Positions 22,783 to 34,479 of a stretch of DNA of 64,000 nucleotides are shown here, piece after piece. The notes beneath the pieces are model-generated. The model saw only the letters and a program-made list of their open reading frames with translations. It searched no databases and was not told the DNA's origin. Source of the stretch: Cladorhizidae sp. MBARI D1340-BT2 (lineage: Eukaryota; Porifera; Demospongiae; Poecilosclerida; Cladorhizidae); assembly GCA_028752905.1 (NCBI GenBank), contig JAQNBH010000003.1, positions 4,458,204-4,522,203 of the forward strand. The letters run 5' to 3'. The number at the start of each line of letters is the position of its first letter. The stretch's first letter is position 1. Made by a program: the position numbers and the translations under genes.

Positions 22783-24046
22783 ATGTTTGCTCAACTTCCG
22801 TTCTACAAGACCCTTCTAGGAGTCTTAGGTGCTGGAGGAGCATTTTACTTCTTAAAAAAGTACTACATTGATGGTCCTATGTGCACCTGTAAAGCTGTCT
22901 TGACAGGGAAGACAGCAATAGTCACAGGAGCCAATACAGGGATAGGTCTGGAGACAGCTGTTGAACTGGCTAAGAGAGGTGCTCGAGTTATTCTAGCCTG
23001 CCCAAGTGAGGAGAGGGGGGAAAGTGCAGCAAGGGAGGTGAGAGCAAGAAGCTATAACAAGGAAGTCATTTTTTCCAAAGTGGACCTATCTTCATTACAA
23101 TCTGTTCGTGCTTTTTCTGCAGAGATACTCAAGGAAGAACCTCAAATTGATATACTGGTCAATAATGCAGGTGTCATGAACTCCCCTTACACCAAGACAG
23201 AGGATGGATTTGAGCTACAATTTGGTGTCAACCATCTTTCTCACTTCTTACTCACTAACCTTCTTCTTGAACGCATGAAGGATGCCCCTTGTGCTCGTGT
23301 TGTGAATGTGTCCTCAGGTGCACACAGAAGTGGAAAGATAAACTTCGATGACTTGCAGTCTGAGCAATTCTACAGCCCCTTTGGGGCATATTGTCAGAGT
23401 AAGTTGGCTAACGTGTTGTTCACGAGGTCACTTGCGAAGAGGTTGCATGGCTCTAAAGTGTGTGTGTATTCACTACATCCTGGAGTGATCTACACAGAGA
23501 TCGCGTGTCACATGAATGGAATATTGGTTAGATATATATATACATATGACTTGAGGAAACTGGTTGGTTCATATATCCAAGTAGATGAGTTGCGAGCTGC
23601 TTTGTTATATTATCAACAACTTATCAAAAAAAATAGACTTCCATGATAGCTATATAGCCAGCCTCAGCTAAGACATGTCACTGACAATGGGCATATGAAG
23701 TTGCTATAGTCATTGGCGGGAAATATAGGACTGCCCTCCCCACAAATTTTACAAATTTATTTTCATTGTGCCTGACTTGATATCCTTGAAACATACTCTC
23801 ACTACTGCTACTGTGCAGGTTTTTGTATTGAATCGAGCAGGATGGCTATTCTTGAGATCCCCACTCCAAGGAGCACAAACTACCATCCACTGTGCAGTCT
23901 CTGAGGAAGTAGTAGGAATGAGTGGAGAGTACTTTGCAAACTGCAGAGTCGAGAAGCTCAACAACCCTCAGGCTACTGATGACCAGGTTGCAGAGCACCT
24001 TTGGCAAGTCAGTGCTCAGCTAGTGGGACTAGAGGAGAAACAGTGA
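22783..24046 (+). CDS. RDH-4: retinol dehydrogenase-like SDR, intact hybrid copy
   Basis: Exon 1 is 22783-23526 (744 bp) and exon 2 is 23819-24046 (228 bp), giving 323 codons. Donor TTG|GTTAGA and acceptor GCAG|GT. The start MFAQLPFYKTLLGVLGAGG is the block A (X) form, but the body from GAHRSG onward, the intron and the tail are Y type, so this is a hybrid gene. [17 protein letters not shown] and HPG are present. The cofactor arginine is proline (ACPSEERG). Other changes are LHGSKVC and EIACHMNGIL. No frame break seen. If made, the enzyme may have altered cofactor preference or be weak. Confidence 0.85.
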
Positions 24047-24238
24047 AGGGCTCTTTCTGGGGCCATTTTTGTTTGTGAAATAACTTTGTATAATATATAT
24101 AGAATCAAATTTTTTATCGTCCTCTCTTCTATAATATGTATGTTTTATTTCTCTTCATCTAGGACAAGCATATAACTTGGTATTTTAGACATGATCTGTA
24201 TGGGAATATCTTTTTGATGAGTGATTGTCCAATTATCA

Positions 24239-24386
24239 GACATCTGTAAGGATCTTTACGCCAAGACTGTCCTTTCCGGTGGCAGCACCATGTGCCCTAG
24301 CATTGCGGACAGGATGCAGAAGGAGATCGTTGCCCTAGCCCTACCCACCAAGAACATTACTCCTCCAGAATGCATGGATTGGTGAA
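24239..24386 (+). pseudogene. Actin C-terminal fragment, copy 3
   Basis: Same 50-codon fragment and same end as the copies at 6156 and 18361. Confidence 0.85.
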
Positions 24387-24429
24387 GGGCTACGGGTCTC
24401 TAGCATTCTATCTTATCTAAGTCATTTAT

Positions 24430-24850
24430 TGAGGATGAAATATTGAGTCAAACGTTCCCCCCATAGTAAGTAGATTGAGTCAACTGGGCTTCCTTCATCA
24501 AGCGTCATCACTATATACTTCTTCAAGATACTGATCATCACTACTTATTTTTCTAACGGAAGTCCATGCTGAGTTGCAGTTATGAGTTTACCCAGAATTA
24601 TATCTTTTATGATCCCACGCATATTCCAGGCACACTAGGCAGGGAGATCAGTGTGGTGTCACATCTAACCCATGCCCGTTTCTAGTAATAATTGAAAGAG
24701 GTTTGTCAAGGGCACATTTTTTTTGGTTGATGTGCTCTCTGCATTTTTGGCCCAATCAGTTTCAGTTTGGTAATGGTTTATTGAGGCTTGTTAAAGGAAT
24801 CTCTTCAATGTAGACAGCTTCACACCCTGGCATCTCTGTGTATCTTTAAT
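24430..24850 (-). pseudogene. LINE RT relic on the minus strand, copy 3
   Basis: Near-identical to 6345-6790. The RT block 2 and LDEGSPVDS pieces are readable only in broken frames. Confidence 0.55.
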
Positions 24851-25378
24851 TTGTAAAGATGGAGGTGGAGAACTCATTCACGCTCACACACATCTTGGAA
24901 ATGTTTCCATGCCATTCAATTGCCCCTCTTATATACTGTTATAATGAAGGCTTATTTGATGGTTTCTTGCAGGGTTGGCCTGAAGCAGGGACACTAAACA
25001 ATCAGAGCTGATGGGGGTATATATATGTACGTTGCTCTCAGCTGACATCATATGCTTTAAGATTTATCTTTAATCAGCTTTATATTTATTATGCATACCA
25101 TATATTAAATTACACAGAAGTGAAAGCGCTTCTTATTAGAAATCACAGCCACAGTGTTACTAGTACTCCTTTATATAATAGCAGCTGCAGGACCCGTCAT
25201 TTATTCCCCAAACAAAGGTCTCTCCTTCACATATAATGAACTGCGAGGAAACAAGCTATATATGGGTAGCTATAGATAGTCATCATGGTGGTAGTAAATC
25301 CACTAATAGATGTGCCTACTTATAGACGTGCCTAACTTGGAATTGGAATTTTTTTCTTGTCTATACAAACTAGAATGG

Positions 25379-26335
25379 GGTGGACTATGAGACAACAGCT
25401 CCACTAGAACCCTAACATCAGGGATAGACTATAATGTATCTAGACAACAGCTCCACTAGAACCCTAACATCAGGGATGGACTATGTATGTATCTAGACAA
25501 CAGCTCCACTAGAACCCTAACATCAGGGATGGACTATGTAGGTATCTAGACAACAGCTCCACTAGAACCCTAACATCAGGGATGGACTATGTAGGTATCT
25601 AGACAACAGCTCCACTAGAACCCTAACATCAGGGATGGACTATGTATGTATCTAGACAACAGCTCCACTAGAACCCTAACATCAGGGATGGACTATGTAG
25701 GTATCTAGACAACAGCTCCACTAGAACCCTAACATCAGGGATGGACTATGTATGTATCTAGACAACAGCTCCACTAGAACCCTAACATCAGGGATAGACT
25801 ATAATGTATCTAGACAACAGCTCCACTAGAACCCTAACATCAGGGATAGACTATAATGTATCTAGACAACAGCTCCACTAGAACCCTAACATCAGGGATG
25901 GACTATGTATGTATCTAGACAACAGCTCCACTAGAACCCTAACATCAGGGATGGACTATGTATGTATCTAGACAACAGCTCCACTAGAACCCTAACATCA
26001 GGGATGGACTATGTAGGTATCTAGACAACAGCTCCACTAGAACCCTAACATCAGGGATGGACTATGTAGGTATCTAGACAACAGCTCCACTAGAACCCTA
26101 ACATCAGGGATAGACTATGTAGGTATCTAGACAACAGCTCCACTAGAACCCTAACATCAGGGATAGACTATGTATGTATCCAGACAACAGCTCCACTAGA
26201 ACCCTAACATCAGGGATGGACTATGTATGTATCTAGACAACAGCTCCACTAGAACCCTAACATCAGGGATGGACTATGTATGTATCCAGACAACAGCTCC
26301 ACTAGAACCCTAACATCAGGGATAGACTATGTATG
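25379..26335. repeat. 53-bp minisatellite, array 3
   Basis: About 18 units of the CTAGACAACAGCTCCACTAG repeat. It has the same flanks as array 2 but about three times as many units. Confidence 0.95.
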
Positions 26336-26336
26336 G

Positions 26337-26680
26337 TATTTGCGATTTTGGGATCCCAAAACCCAAATGCATAATTAAATAAACCACAAACATTAATTGC
26401 AATTAACACTCACTCTAAGCTTGCCCGAACCTAACTGCCACCCTTGACCCAGTGACAGGCACTGTATCATGTTTTAAGCCATAATCTTTCAGTATTGAAA
26501 ACAGCCTCCATGGAGGTCACAAAATTCACAACTAATAATAGCAATTTTCTCAGTAATCAACTTAAACAGTCTTCTTTGCATTTTGGCTACTCCAGCCTTC
26601 ATCAGGCAAATGAGATGCCAATTAATTGCAAACGGTAGATTGTTCATTTAAGCCTGTGAAAAAAAATCATACTACACTGA
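26337..26680. repeat. A2-specific module, copy 2
   Basis: Copy of 19861-20194, with the same degenerate hammerhead-like motif on the minus strand at 26578-26605 (CTGATGA kept, GAAA lost). Confidence 0.5.
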
Positions 26681-27160
26681 ATGATATATATATATATATG
26701 AGGCCAGCTATATAGTACTACACTGAATGCTATATAGTACTACACTGAATGATATATATATATGAGGCCAGCTATATAGTACTACACTGAATGATATATA
26801 GATATATATGAGGCCAGCTATATAATACTACACTGGAAGGATGAGATATTATTATGTATGAGGCCAGCTATACAGTATACTACTACACTGAATGATGATA
26901 TATGAGGCCAGCTATATAATACTACACTGAATGATGAGATATTATTATGTATGAGGCCAGCTATACAGTACTACACTGAATGATGAGATATTATGATATA
27001 TGAGGCTAGCTATACAGTACTATATACACTGAATGATGAGATATTTGATATATGAGGCTAGCTATACAGTACTATATACACTGAATGATGAGATATTTGA
27101 TATATGAGGCCAGCTATACACTAAACTGAATGATGAGATAATATGATATACGTGGACATA
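26681..27160. repeat. AT-rich tandem repeat, array 2
   Basis: Copy of 20195-20690 with a different number and order of units. Confidence 0.9.
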
Positions 27161-27530
27161 TCTCACACCTCATGATTCAGTACAGTACTTATGGTTAGTT
27201 CAGACTACCATAGTTCACCCATCCAAGATCGCCCACCATAGTTCACCCACCATGGGGCCTTCTCAAGACACACAACCACAAGCCAACACTGAGACACAGC
27301 AAACAAATAAATGCACAAACAAACCCGATACAGGAAGACATGACCACATCATACACGGTCCAGTGGAGTTGCTTCTCTTACTGGTACAGCTTCCTCCTGT
27401 TTTCCCTCATTTGACTCCTTCATGTTGCAAATCCAATACCTCTTTTCATTCGAGATCGGCCCCTTGCACAGTGGGCATGGCTTCTTCCCCACTCCTGTGA
27501 TGCTCTAACACTCTGGTGATGCCTGTAGTC
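27161..27530. repeat. Dispersed repeat with CACCATGG start, copy 2
   Basis: Near-identical to 20691-21060, including the same domain-free 82-codon frame. Confidence 0.6.
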
Positions 27531-27547
27531 CTCCGGCAGCCATTCCA

Positions 27548-27905
27548 GCACCCCAACCAGCAGGGAAAACTAGTCTATGACCTTGCTGATCGAAACCATC
27601 TCTATCCTGTCACCAGCTCAGGTATTTCCTCTACACCTATTTTTTTTAGGGATCATCCGCAGCAACAGTAGATTACATCTTCCTCGATGCAGCAATTGCT
27701 TCCTATGTGAACTCATCTGAATAGTGAGCCACCATCCACTAAATCGCTCTGCCTATCTCAGTTTATAAACACTGCAGATGTGAAAAAAACACCATCTCAA
27801 CTCTCATGATTAACTGGTTGAAAACAGTCTCAGATAGCTCTGTGCACTCACAAATTGCTGCTCTATTGAACACCACATAGCTGTTGATGAGTGACCTATA
27901 AAATA
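27548..27905 (+). pseudogene. LINE endonuclease relic, copy 3
   Basis: Same truncated relic as 21075-21430, with a further single-base loss near 27720 (TCTGAATAGTG). Confidence 0.6.
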
Positions 27906-28614
27906 TTTGAAACAGAGCTCTGTCTTGTTACCATCCTGCTCTTCATTATGGTGAATTCCCTAACTTGACAAGAAATCTTGATATTTGTGGGTTCCATCCT
28001 GGGCACCTTTTCTGCAATTGCTGTCCCTGCCTATTATATTTGCAGCCCAGATTGAGCAATCCTCAAGAGTGAATTATTTTGCCACCTATGTTAGTCTCGA
28101 GTTAAGTCTGAGGAGAGACGACACCATTTTATATATTTTGATTTTTTAGTGTTATAAAAACTTGGGTTCCGACTTTAGAGCTCCATAAATTCTGCACACT
28201 TCACTCTGTAATTTTATGAAATTGATTTTCAACCTGCACACTTGACCATGTACTAACATTTTACTGCCTAATTTAAAAAACACTCATTATATAGAGTAGG
28301 GCTTCCTCTAGCCACTGGCATAACCTTAACTGCCTAGCAGTTTCCAATTAAGAGCCAAGACTGCAGAGAACTCAGGCATGCAGGTTTTGAGGTCCCCAAC
28401 TTTAAAACTGCGTGAACTTGTTTGGGGATGATGGGGGGAGGTGCCAAAGATGACATGGGACGTGTCAGACATGAAGTATTTCCTCTTCTCCCACCACTTT
28501 AGCACATTTCCAATTGGCGTACTGGTCTACCAAACATTAGGCCTACTCTCCCTTCATCTTCATTTCTCCATTCTACCACCCACTCTACAGACCCTTCAGT
28601 GCCTTCTACCATAT

Positions 28615-28890
28615 CCACTCCTCACTAAACCACCAGCAAACTCCCCACAGTACAAGAAATGCACAACATCCTCCACAACACCTTCATCACATAGCCATCC
28701 CAACACATGCCACACCTTACCTTGTTACCCAAGAGTCCCACAGATGCCATCCTTAAAACCTAAAGCTCAGCCTCACTTCCCGTGTTACTCAATCCTCTCG
28801 CATATCTTTCTTGTCCAAACTCTTCTTTACAAACTTATACCACTTGAGGCTGGATTTCCCTCCCACTTCTTCAGACACTCTTCCTTATAA
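28615..28890 (-). pseudogene. LINE ORF2 C-terminal relic on the minus strand, copy 3
   Basis: Same relic as 22128-22415, but a deletion of about 20 bp near 28694 removes the CELC part of the knuckle. Confidence 0.5.
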
Positions 28891-29249
28891 CATCCCTTCC
28901 ACAATTCCTCCGTGTATTTGAGCCTACTAGCTCCAATGCTCCTTATCCCCTCCCCCCCAAACTTCCTTTTCAGCTCACAAAACTCCGACACCAACCTGAA
29001 CAATAACTTAACAGTACCACACTTTTTTCACTAGCCCTATCTTCATCCAAATAACACTTTCTCACTCATTTGCGCGGAAAAGAGTGCAAGCGCGCCCAGG
29101 GGTTAAACTTACAGTTAGAAATCAGGCCGACTCTTATTAGTTTACATGCGGGATTAATCGTTGGTCCTGGCGGCTGCAGGCAGCGGTGTCTAGTTTCTTT
29201 GGCTGTCACACTGCTATCTCGAGCCCAACTCCTGTTCAAAGACTTGGTC

Positions 29250-30578
29250 ATGTTTGCTCAACTTCCGTTCTACAAGACCCTTCTAGGAGTCTTAGGTGCT
29301 GGAGGAGCATTTTACTTCTCAAAAAGGTACTACATTGATGGTCCTATGTGCACCTGTAAAGCTGTCTTGACAGGGAAGACAGCAATAGTCACAGGAGCCA
29401 ATACAGGGATAGGTCTGGAGACAGCTGTTGATCTGGCTAAGAGAGGTGCTCGAGTTATTCTAGCCTGCCGAAGTGAGGAGAGGGGGGAAAGTGCAGCAAG
29501 GGAGGTGAGAGCAAGAAGCTATAACAAGGAAGTCATTTTTTCCAAAGTGGACCTATCATCCTTACAATCGGTTCGTGCTTTTTCTGCAAAGATGCTCAAG
29601 GAAGAACCTCAAATTGATATACTGGTCAATAATGCAGGGGTCATGAACTCCCCTTACACCAAGACAGAGGACGGATTTGAGCTACAATTTGGTGTCAACC
29701 ATCTTTCTCACTTCTTACTCACTAACCTTCTTCTTGAACGCATGAAGGATGCCCCTTGTGCTCGTGTTGTGAATGTGTCTTCACGTACACATGTATGGGG
29801 GAAGATAAACTTCGATGATTTGCAGTCTGAGCGATTCTACAGCCCCTATAGGGCTTATTGTCAGAGTAAGTTGGCTAATGTGCTGTTCACGAGGTCACTT
29901 GCGAAGAGGTTGCAGGGCTCTAAAGTGGGTGTGTATTCCCTGCATCCTGGAGTGATCCACACAGAGATCGCGCGTCACATGAATGGAATTTTGGTTAGTA
30001 CTAAATATGTGACTCAAGATAACGTGGGGGGGGGGGGGGGAGGGGGAGGGAGGGTTGTGCAAGGCATGCAGTAATTGGTTTACATCTTCAAATAGCAAAT
30101 TGTCTGGTTGCTCTTACAAAACTTCATATTGTTAACAGCTATATCTCAGCAAACAAGACTTCCTTGATAGCTAACAATAGACACAGCTAAGACATGTCGT
30201 TGGCAATAGCCATTTAAGGTTGCTATGTAGTCATCAGTGCAGGAAAATATAGGGCTGCCCTCCCCTCAAATTGTATATTTACTTGACAAAATCGCTTGCC
30301 TTGAATCCTAATTCACCATCTCCCACTATTACTCTTACCCCTGTGTGCAGGCTTCACTAGTGAGTAGAGTAGGATGGCTATTCTTGAGATCACCACTCCA
30401 AGGAGCACAAACTACCATCCACTGTGCAGTCTCTGAGGAAGTAGTAGGAATGAGTGGAAAGTACTTTGCAAACTGCAGAGTCAAGAAGCTCAAGAACCCT
30501 CAGGCTACTGATGACCAGGTTGCAGAGCACCTCTGGCAAGTCAGTGCTCAGCTAGTGGGACTAGAGGAGAAACAGTGA
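29250..30578 (+). CDS. RDH-5: retinol dehydrogenase-like SDR, intact
   Basis: Exon 1 is 29250-29993 and exon 2 is 30351-30578; 323 codons, within the usual 316-336 of RDH11-14. Such enzymes reduce retinal or other aldehydes with NADPH and are anchored in a membrane by their N terminus. Visible are a hydrophobic anchor (about 8-23), TGANTGIG (48-55), the cofactor-binding R74 in [12 protein letters not shown] (127-130), the VNVSS serine region (about 177-178), the catalytic pair Y203 and K207 in YCQSK, and HPG (232-234). Exon 2 carries PLQGAQTTIHCAVSEE, the family's C-terminal block. Donor TTG|GTTAGT and acceptor GCAG|GC. X type (SRTHVWG, VIHTEI) with block A promoter and block B tail. The start is the first ATG giving a short anchor. 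This is the cleanest copy. The exact RDH11/12/13/14 orthologue cannot be decided. Confidence 0.9.
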
Positions 30579-31140
30579 AGGGCTCTTTCTGGGGCCATTT
30601 TTGTTTGTGAAATAACTTTTCTCTCTCTTCTTCTCTATATGTATATGTTTATTTCAATCTTGGACGCAGGCATGTCACTCAGTATTTTAGATGTGATATT
30701 TATGGGAACTTTTGGCGAGTGATTGTGCAATTAGTGTTCTTAGTAATACAGTTACCCTCTTTATATAAGCACGAACATTATATAAGCAAGAACATTAAAG
30801 GCAACAATTGAGGAAAGGGAAAATAAAACTTTCCTATACCTGCAAGCAAGCGCCTATTTTCTGTGTGTTCAATCAATTTATCTTTCACTTTGCCCTGATA
30901 AAACAACGTGCACACATCTCTGACCTATCATGTTGATTTAGTATATGACTATTGCAATGAACAAAAGCTAACTAGGGCATATTTCTTCAATATAATAGTT
31001 CTTGCTCTTAAGTTATTGCTTCTCCAGTTATCGCACAATGCAGCTCCCTAAATTCCAACATTTTTTTCTTGGATATATAGAAAAGTCTCTCAGTTGACAT
31101 ATATAATAACATCTTCTCAATGATCAACTTGGAATTGTAT

Positions 31141-31186
31141 TCTCTTGACATTTCGACTAGATGCTCTAGCCTTCATCAGGAATAAT
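31141..31186 (-). ncRNA. Hammerhead ribozyme motif, Penelope type, in block B2 copy 1
   Basis: The minus strand reads CTGATGA, then a 7-bp stem II (GGCTAGA, loop GCA, TCTAGTC), then GAAA, TGTC. All invariant core bases of a type I hammerhead are present, and helix III would be a minimal AUGU palindrome that works as a dimer, as known for hammerheads of Penelope-like elements. The first pair of helix I is a C/A mismatch, so activity may be low. No Penelope RT was found near it. Confidence 0.6.
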
Positions 31187-32389
31187 GAAATGTCGAGAGA
31201 ACAACAGGCTATTGTAGAATAAAGTTATCACTGTCCCAGAGTATGCATCGTACCAAAAAGTTAATAGAAGCAACATATTGTAAGTTATCTGCTTTTTTTC
31301 ACTCGTGATATATACAATTTGTTTTAGTCACTCATGATAATTTCAGCCTTATCGATTAAGAAGCTTTTTAGCCACAGAAATATCACAGAAATATTGATAT
31401 GTTCTTTCAAGATATTGTCACCAACACCACATAAAATTGAAACAGGGTCTGGAAGTTGCCAGGATTATTATTGGCATCATCATAATTATATAGTCCATAT
31501 ACTTTGAATCATCTCTTTGCCCATGTAAGAAAAGTCCTTGAAACCACAAATGTCTACAGTTTCAATGATGGACTTTAAAAAAATTTCCTCTTTTGTTAAA
31601 CTTGTGTGGGGTGTGAACTGCTCATAATGTTAATAAGGAACTGAATGTGCACATTTCGACAAGAATGAGCCTTTTAAGTTATCTTTTCCGTCAAAACACT
31701 AAAAAAATGTTCCAAATTGAGCACAAAAAAGAGCTTGTTTCGGGGGAAATTTCATAATGTTAAAATTGAACTGAAAATGTTCCAGGCATGTATTGAAGGA
31801 AAGTATTCTAAGAGCTTTCATTGCGTTGACAAAGTTCCTTACTAAAGCCTTTTTTAAACTAAACAAGCGAGCTTTCAACCAAGCACCACGGGTGTTTTCT
31901 GCATTAAATAACACACAACAGATATAGCAACCACCATTTTGTATAGTTTACTGTAAGCTAGCCAAGAATACTTCAAGAACTAGAATTTTCAAGATTGCTG
32001 TCCTTTAAATATAACTGCTGGAAAGTAAAGCATCTTTTCAAAGATCCAAGACCATATGGCCGAAGAGCTGGTAGTTTAGCAGAAATACAAGTCCAATATT
32101 ATCTTGAACACTTTCAGAAACTGAATAGCTTTCTAGGGCTGCCTGTAGGTCATACACGTCTGCCCTCAACCTTCATTGCAACCGTTTCTTCTATTCTTAT
32201 CATGTAAGGTGTTGTAAAACTCAAAAATAATAATAGTCATCTCTCTACATAACGGGATTCAGAGGAGTGCCAATTAGCCCTGAAAAAGAGGGGGAGGGCA
32301 CGTGTAGAATGAAGTTAGATTCACTTGTAGGATGATCAGGCCAACCCTTCCTAGGCCATTTTTTTGCACATATATACAGACAAGACATG

Positions 32390-33180
32390 GTGGGATGAAT
32401 CTTGACCCCTGAAGATTACCTATGGTAGTAATAGGTCTCCGCCATGAGAGAGGAATGAAGTCAATGCCAATTGCTCGGCAGTCTGCTGCATGGGCACCCA
32501 TCTGCCTCTCCTCCCAATCTGTAGGGCATGTCCCTGGGAGTTATTAGGAGCTTTACAATATGACAGCACAGGATGGGAGTAAGGACCAAGTACATGTCTG
32601 ACAATATGACAGCACAGGATGGGAGTAAGGACCAAGTACTGGGTGAAACATGTCTGACAATATGACAGCACAGGATGGGAGTAAGGAGCAAGTACTGGGT
32701 GAAACATGTCTGACAATATGACAGCACAGGATGGGAGTAAGGACCAAGTACTGGGTGAAACATGTCTGACAATATGACAGCACAGGATGGGAGTAAGGAC
32801 CAAGTACTGGGTGAAACATGTCTGACAATATGACAGCACAGGATGGGAGTAAGGACCAAGTACTGGGTGAAACATGTCTGACAATATGACAGCACAGGAT
32901 GGGAGTAAGGACCAAGTACTGGGTGAAACATGTCTGACAATATGACAGCGCAGGATGGGAGTAAGGACCAAGTATACTGGGTGAAACATGTCTGTAGTGC
33001 CATATTGCACCAAGAACTGGTGCAGTGAACAGATCCTGTCAGAGTCTGTTGCTGCAGGGTTGAGATAACTGCCACGGCAAGGATTGTTGGCCAGCCCTGC
33101 CTCCAGTTAGGGAGATAATCGTCTGCAGGGTGGCTGGATCCTGGGACCAGGGAGGGATCCTCTTCATGGTGCTAGGGCAG
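32390..33180 (-). other. Uncharacterised minus-strand ORF region with eight 56-bp units, copy 3
   Basis: Same region as 109-636. The start of that ORF is displaced by small changes, and the 56-bp unit (ATGACAGCACAGGATGGGAG core) is present about eight times at 32550-32995. Since 3 x 56 is a multiple of three, frames of up to 204 codons run through all three reading phases of the repeat. No domain. Confidence 0.2.
32550..32995. repeat. 56-bp tandem repeat
   Basis: Eight nearly identical 56-bp units, the first shortened. Unit numbers in the equivalent places are one (about 415-465), three (12684-12852) and two (44540-44650). Confidence 0.95.
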
Positions 33181-34479
33181 AAGTTTCAGGGGGAGATCTA
33201 GAAGGGGGGAAGAGGGGTTTACTACCTATCTCTCTTTGGGGGAGGTGGGGCAGGCGATTTACAAATAAGGGGACAATAGGAAGTAACTAAACCTGCCAAA
33301 ACTGACTAGCAAAGCACTCCGAGGTTCCCCTGTTACCACACAAAGATCTGGAGCATGTTGTCATGTGTAACTGCCAACATCCCAAAGAAACTTGAGTTCA
33401 CCATTTGCACATATGCATATTTATAAAATTGTGTTACTATGTGTTTGTTTTTTTACTCTTTGAAGTGTAAAGGAGCAGTCATGGGCAATACCCCACTCAC
33501 TGAAGCTGTGTTTTTTTTAATATAAAAGCCAAATAAAACCTGTATAATGCATTGTCCATAAGCAGCAACTCGATGGTTTTATGCATTGGTTATCTATAGA
33601 TCTACAACTTGTGTGATCACAATGTCAAATGTCTGAGAAGCACCCTCAGGTATATAAGCTGCTTCAGTGTTTCTGTGTATATATACTACCAACTTACTTG
33701 ATATAAAATGTTCAAAATAGCACTGAGAAACAGAAGAGCACTCTAGAACTGTGAGAAAGCTACAAACTGCAGCTGTAGCATTAGCTGCTGCATTGGTCTA
33801 AGTTTGGTAAAGAAGGAAGTCCACAAATCAAAAATTACTTGATTAGCTACTAATGGATACAGCTAGGCTAGCTACACAACTTACTTGCATATATAATATT
33901 GTGGAGAGCTTGAGTGCTGTGAGAAAGCACCAAAGAAGGAAATATATTACTACAAAGCTAGCTACCAGTTTTCTAAGAAGCCTCTACCTAACAAACCTCT
34001 CTTCCCCCCTCGGCCCTGAGTTTGGGCCGCAGACAATTAATCATCGAAGTAAAGAGAGTCTGAATGGAAATGGAGGTGTGGTTATGGTGAGGGGGTGAAT
34101 CGGCAGTATCAGAAGGGTCTCCAGCAGGTAAAACTTAGAAGAAAGCATGCAGAGAAAGAAGTCGGTATGGTAAAGTAGGGTGGGGAGAAGGGGGAGTGGC
34201 AGGAATGTGGATGGATGCCAGGAGGAAGAGTCGAGTGGAACGATGTGTCCACTGCAGCTTGGTACATGTGGGCTGCCGGGGGGGGGGGGGGGGACACTCC
34301 GGCGGATAACACAGAGGGGGTTGGAGAGAGGCAAGGGAGGAAGCACTGGGAGGGGAGTCATCCATCAGGTGGGTGAGCACCCGTTGGCCAAAGCGAATAT
34401 GTCCCAGATCACGAACATGAAGGACAAATCACAGTTGTGTGGGTGAGGGACCAAAGATAGGGAAACTGGGCACTTGGGT

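Larger units (their letters stand above)
24047..29060. repeat. Intergenic block A, copy 3 (subtype A2)
   Basis: Same order as 18169-22620: actin fragment (24239), minus-strand RT relic (24430-24850), AT-rich gene-free DNA to 25378, 53-bp array (25379-26335), A2 module (26337-27530), LINE endonuclease relic (27548-27905), gene-free DNA, minus-strand LINE 3' relic (28615-28890) and a short C run. It is the only block A flanked on both sides by genes with a block A promoter. Confidence 0.8.

Noticed and set aside
31699..31914. A minus-strand 71-codon ORF in the B2-specific stretch (also 43701)
   Set aside because: No domain; the copy at 43701 differs by frame-changing indels; no evidence of selection on the protein.
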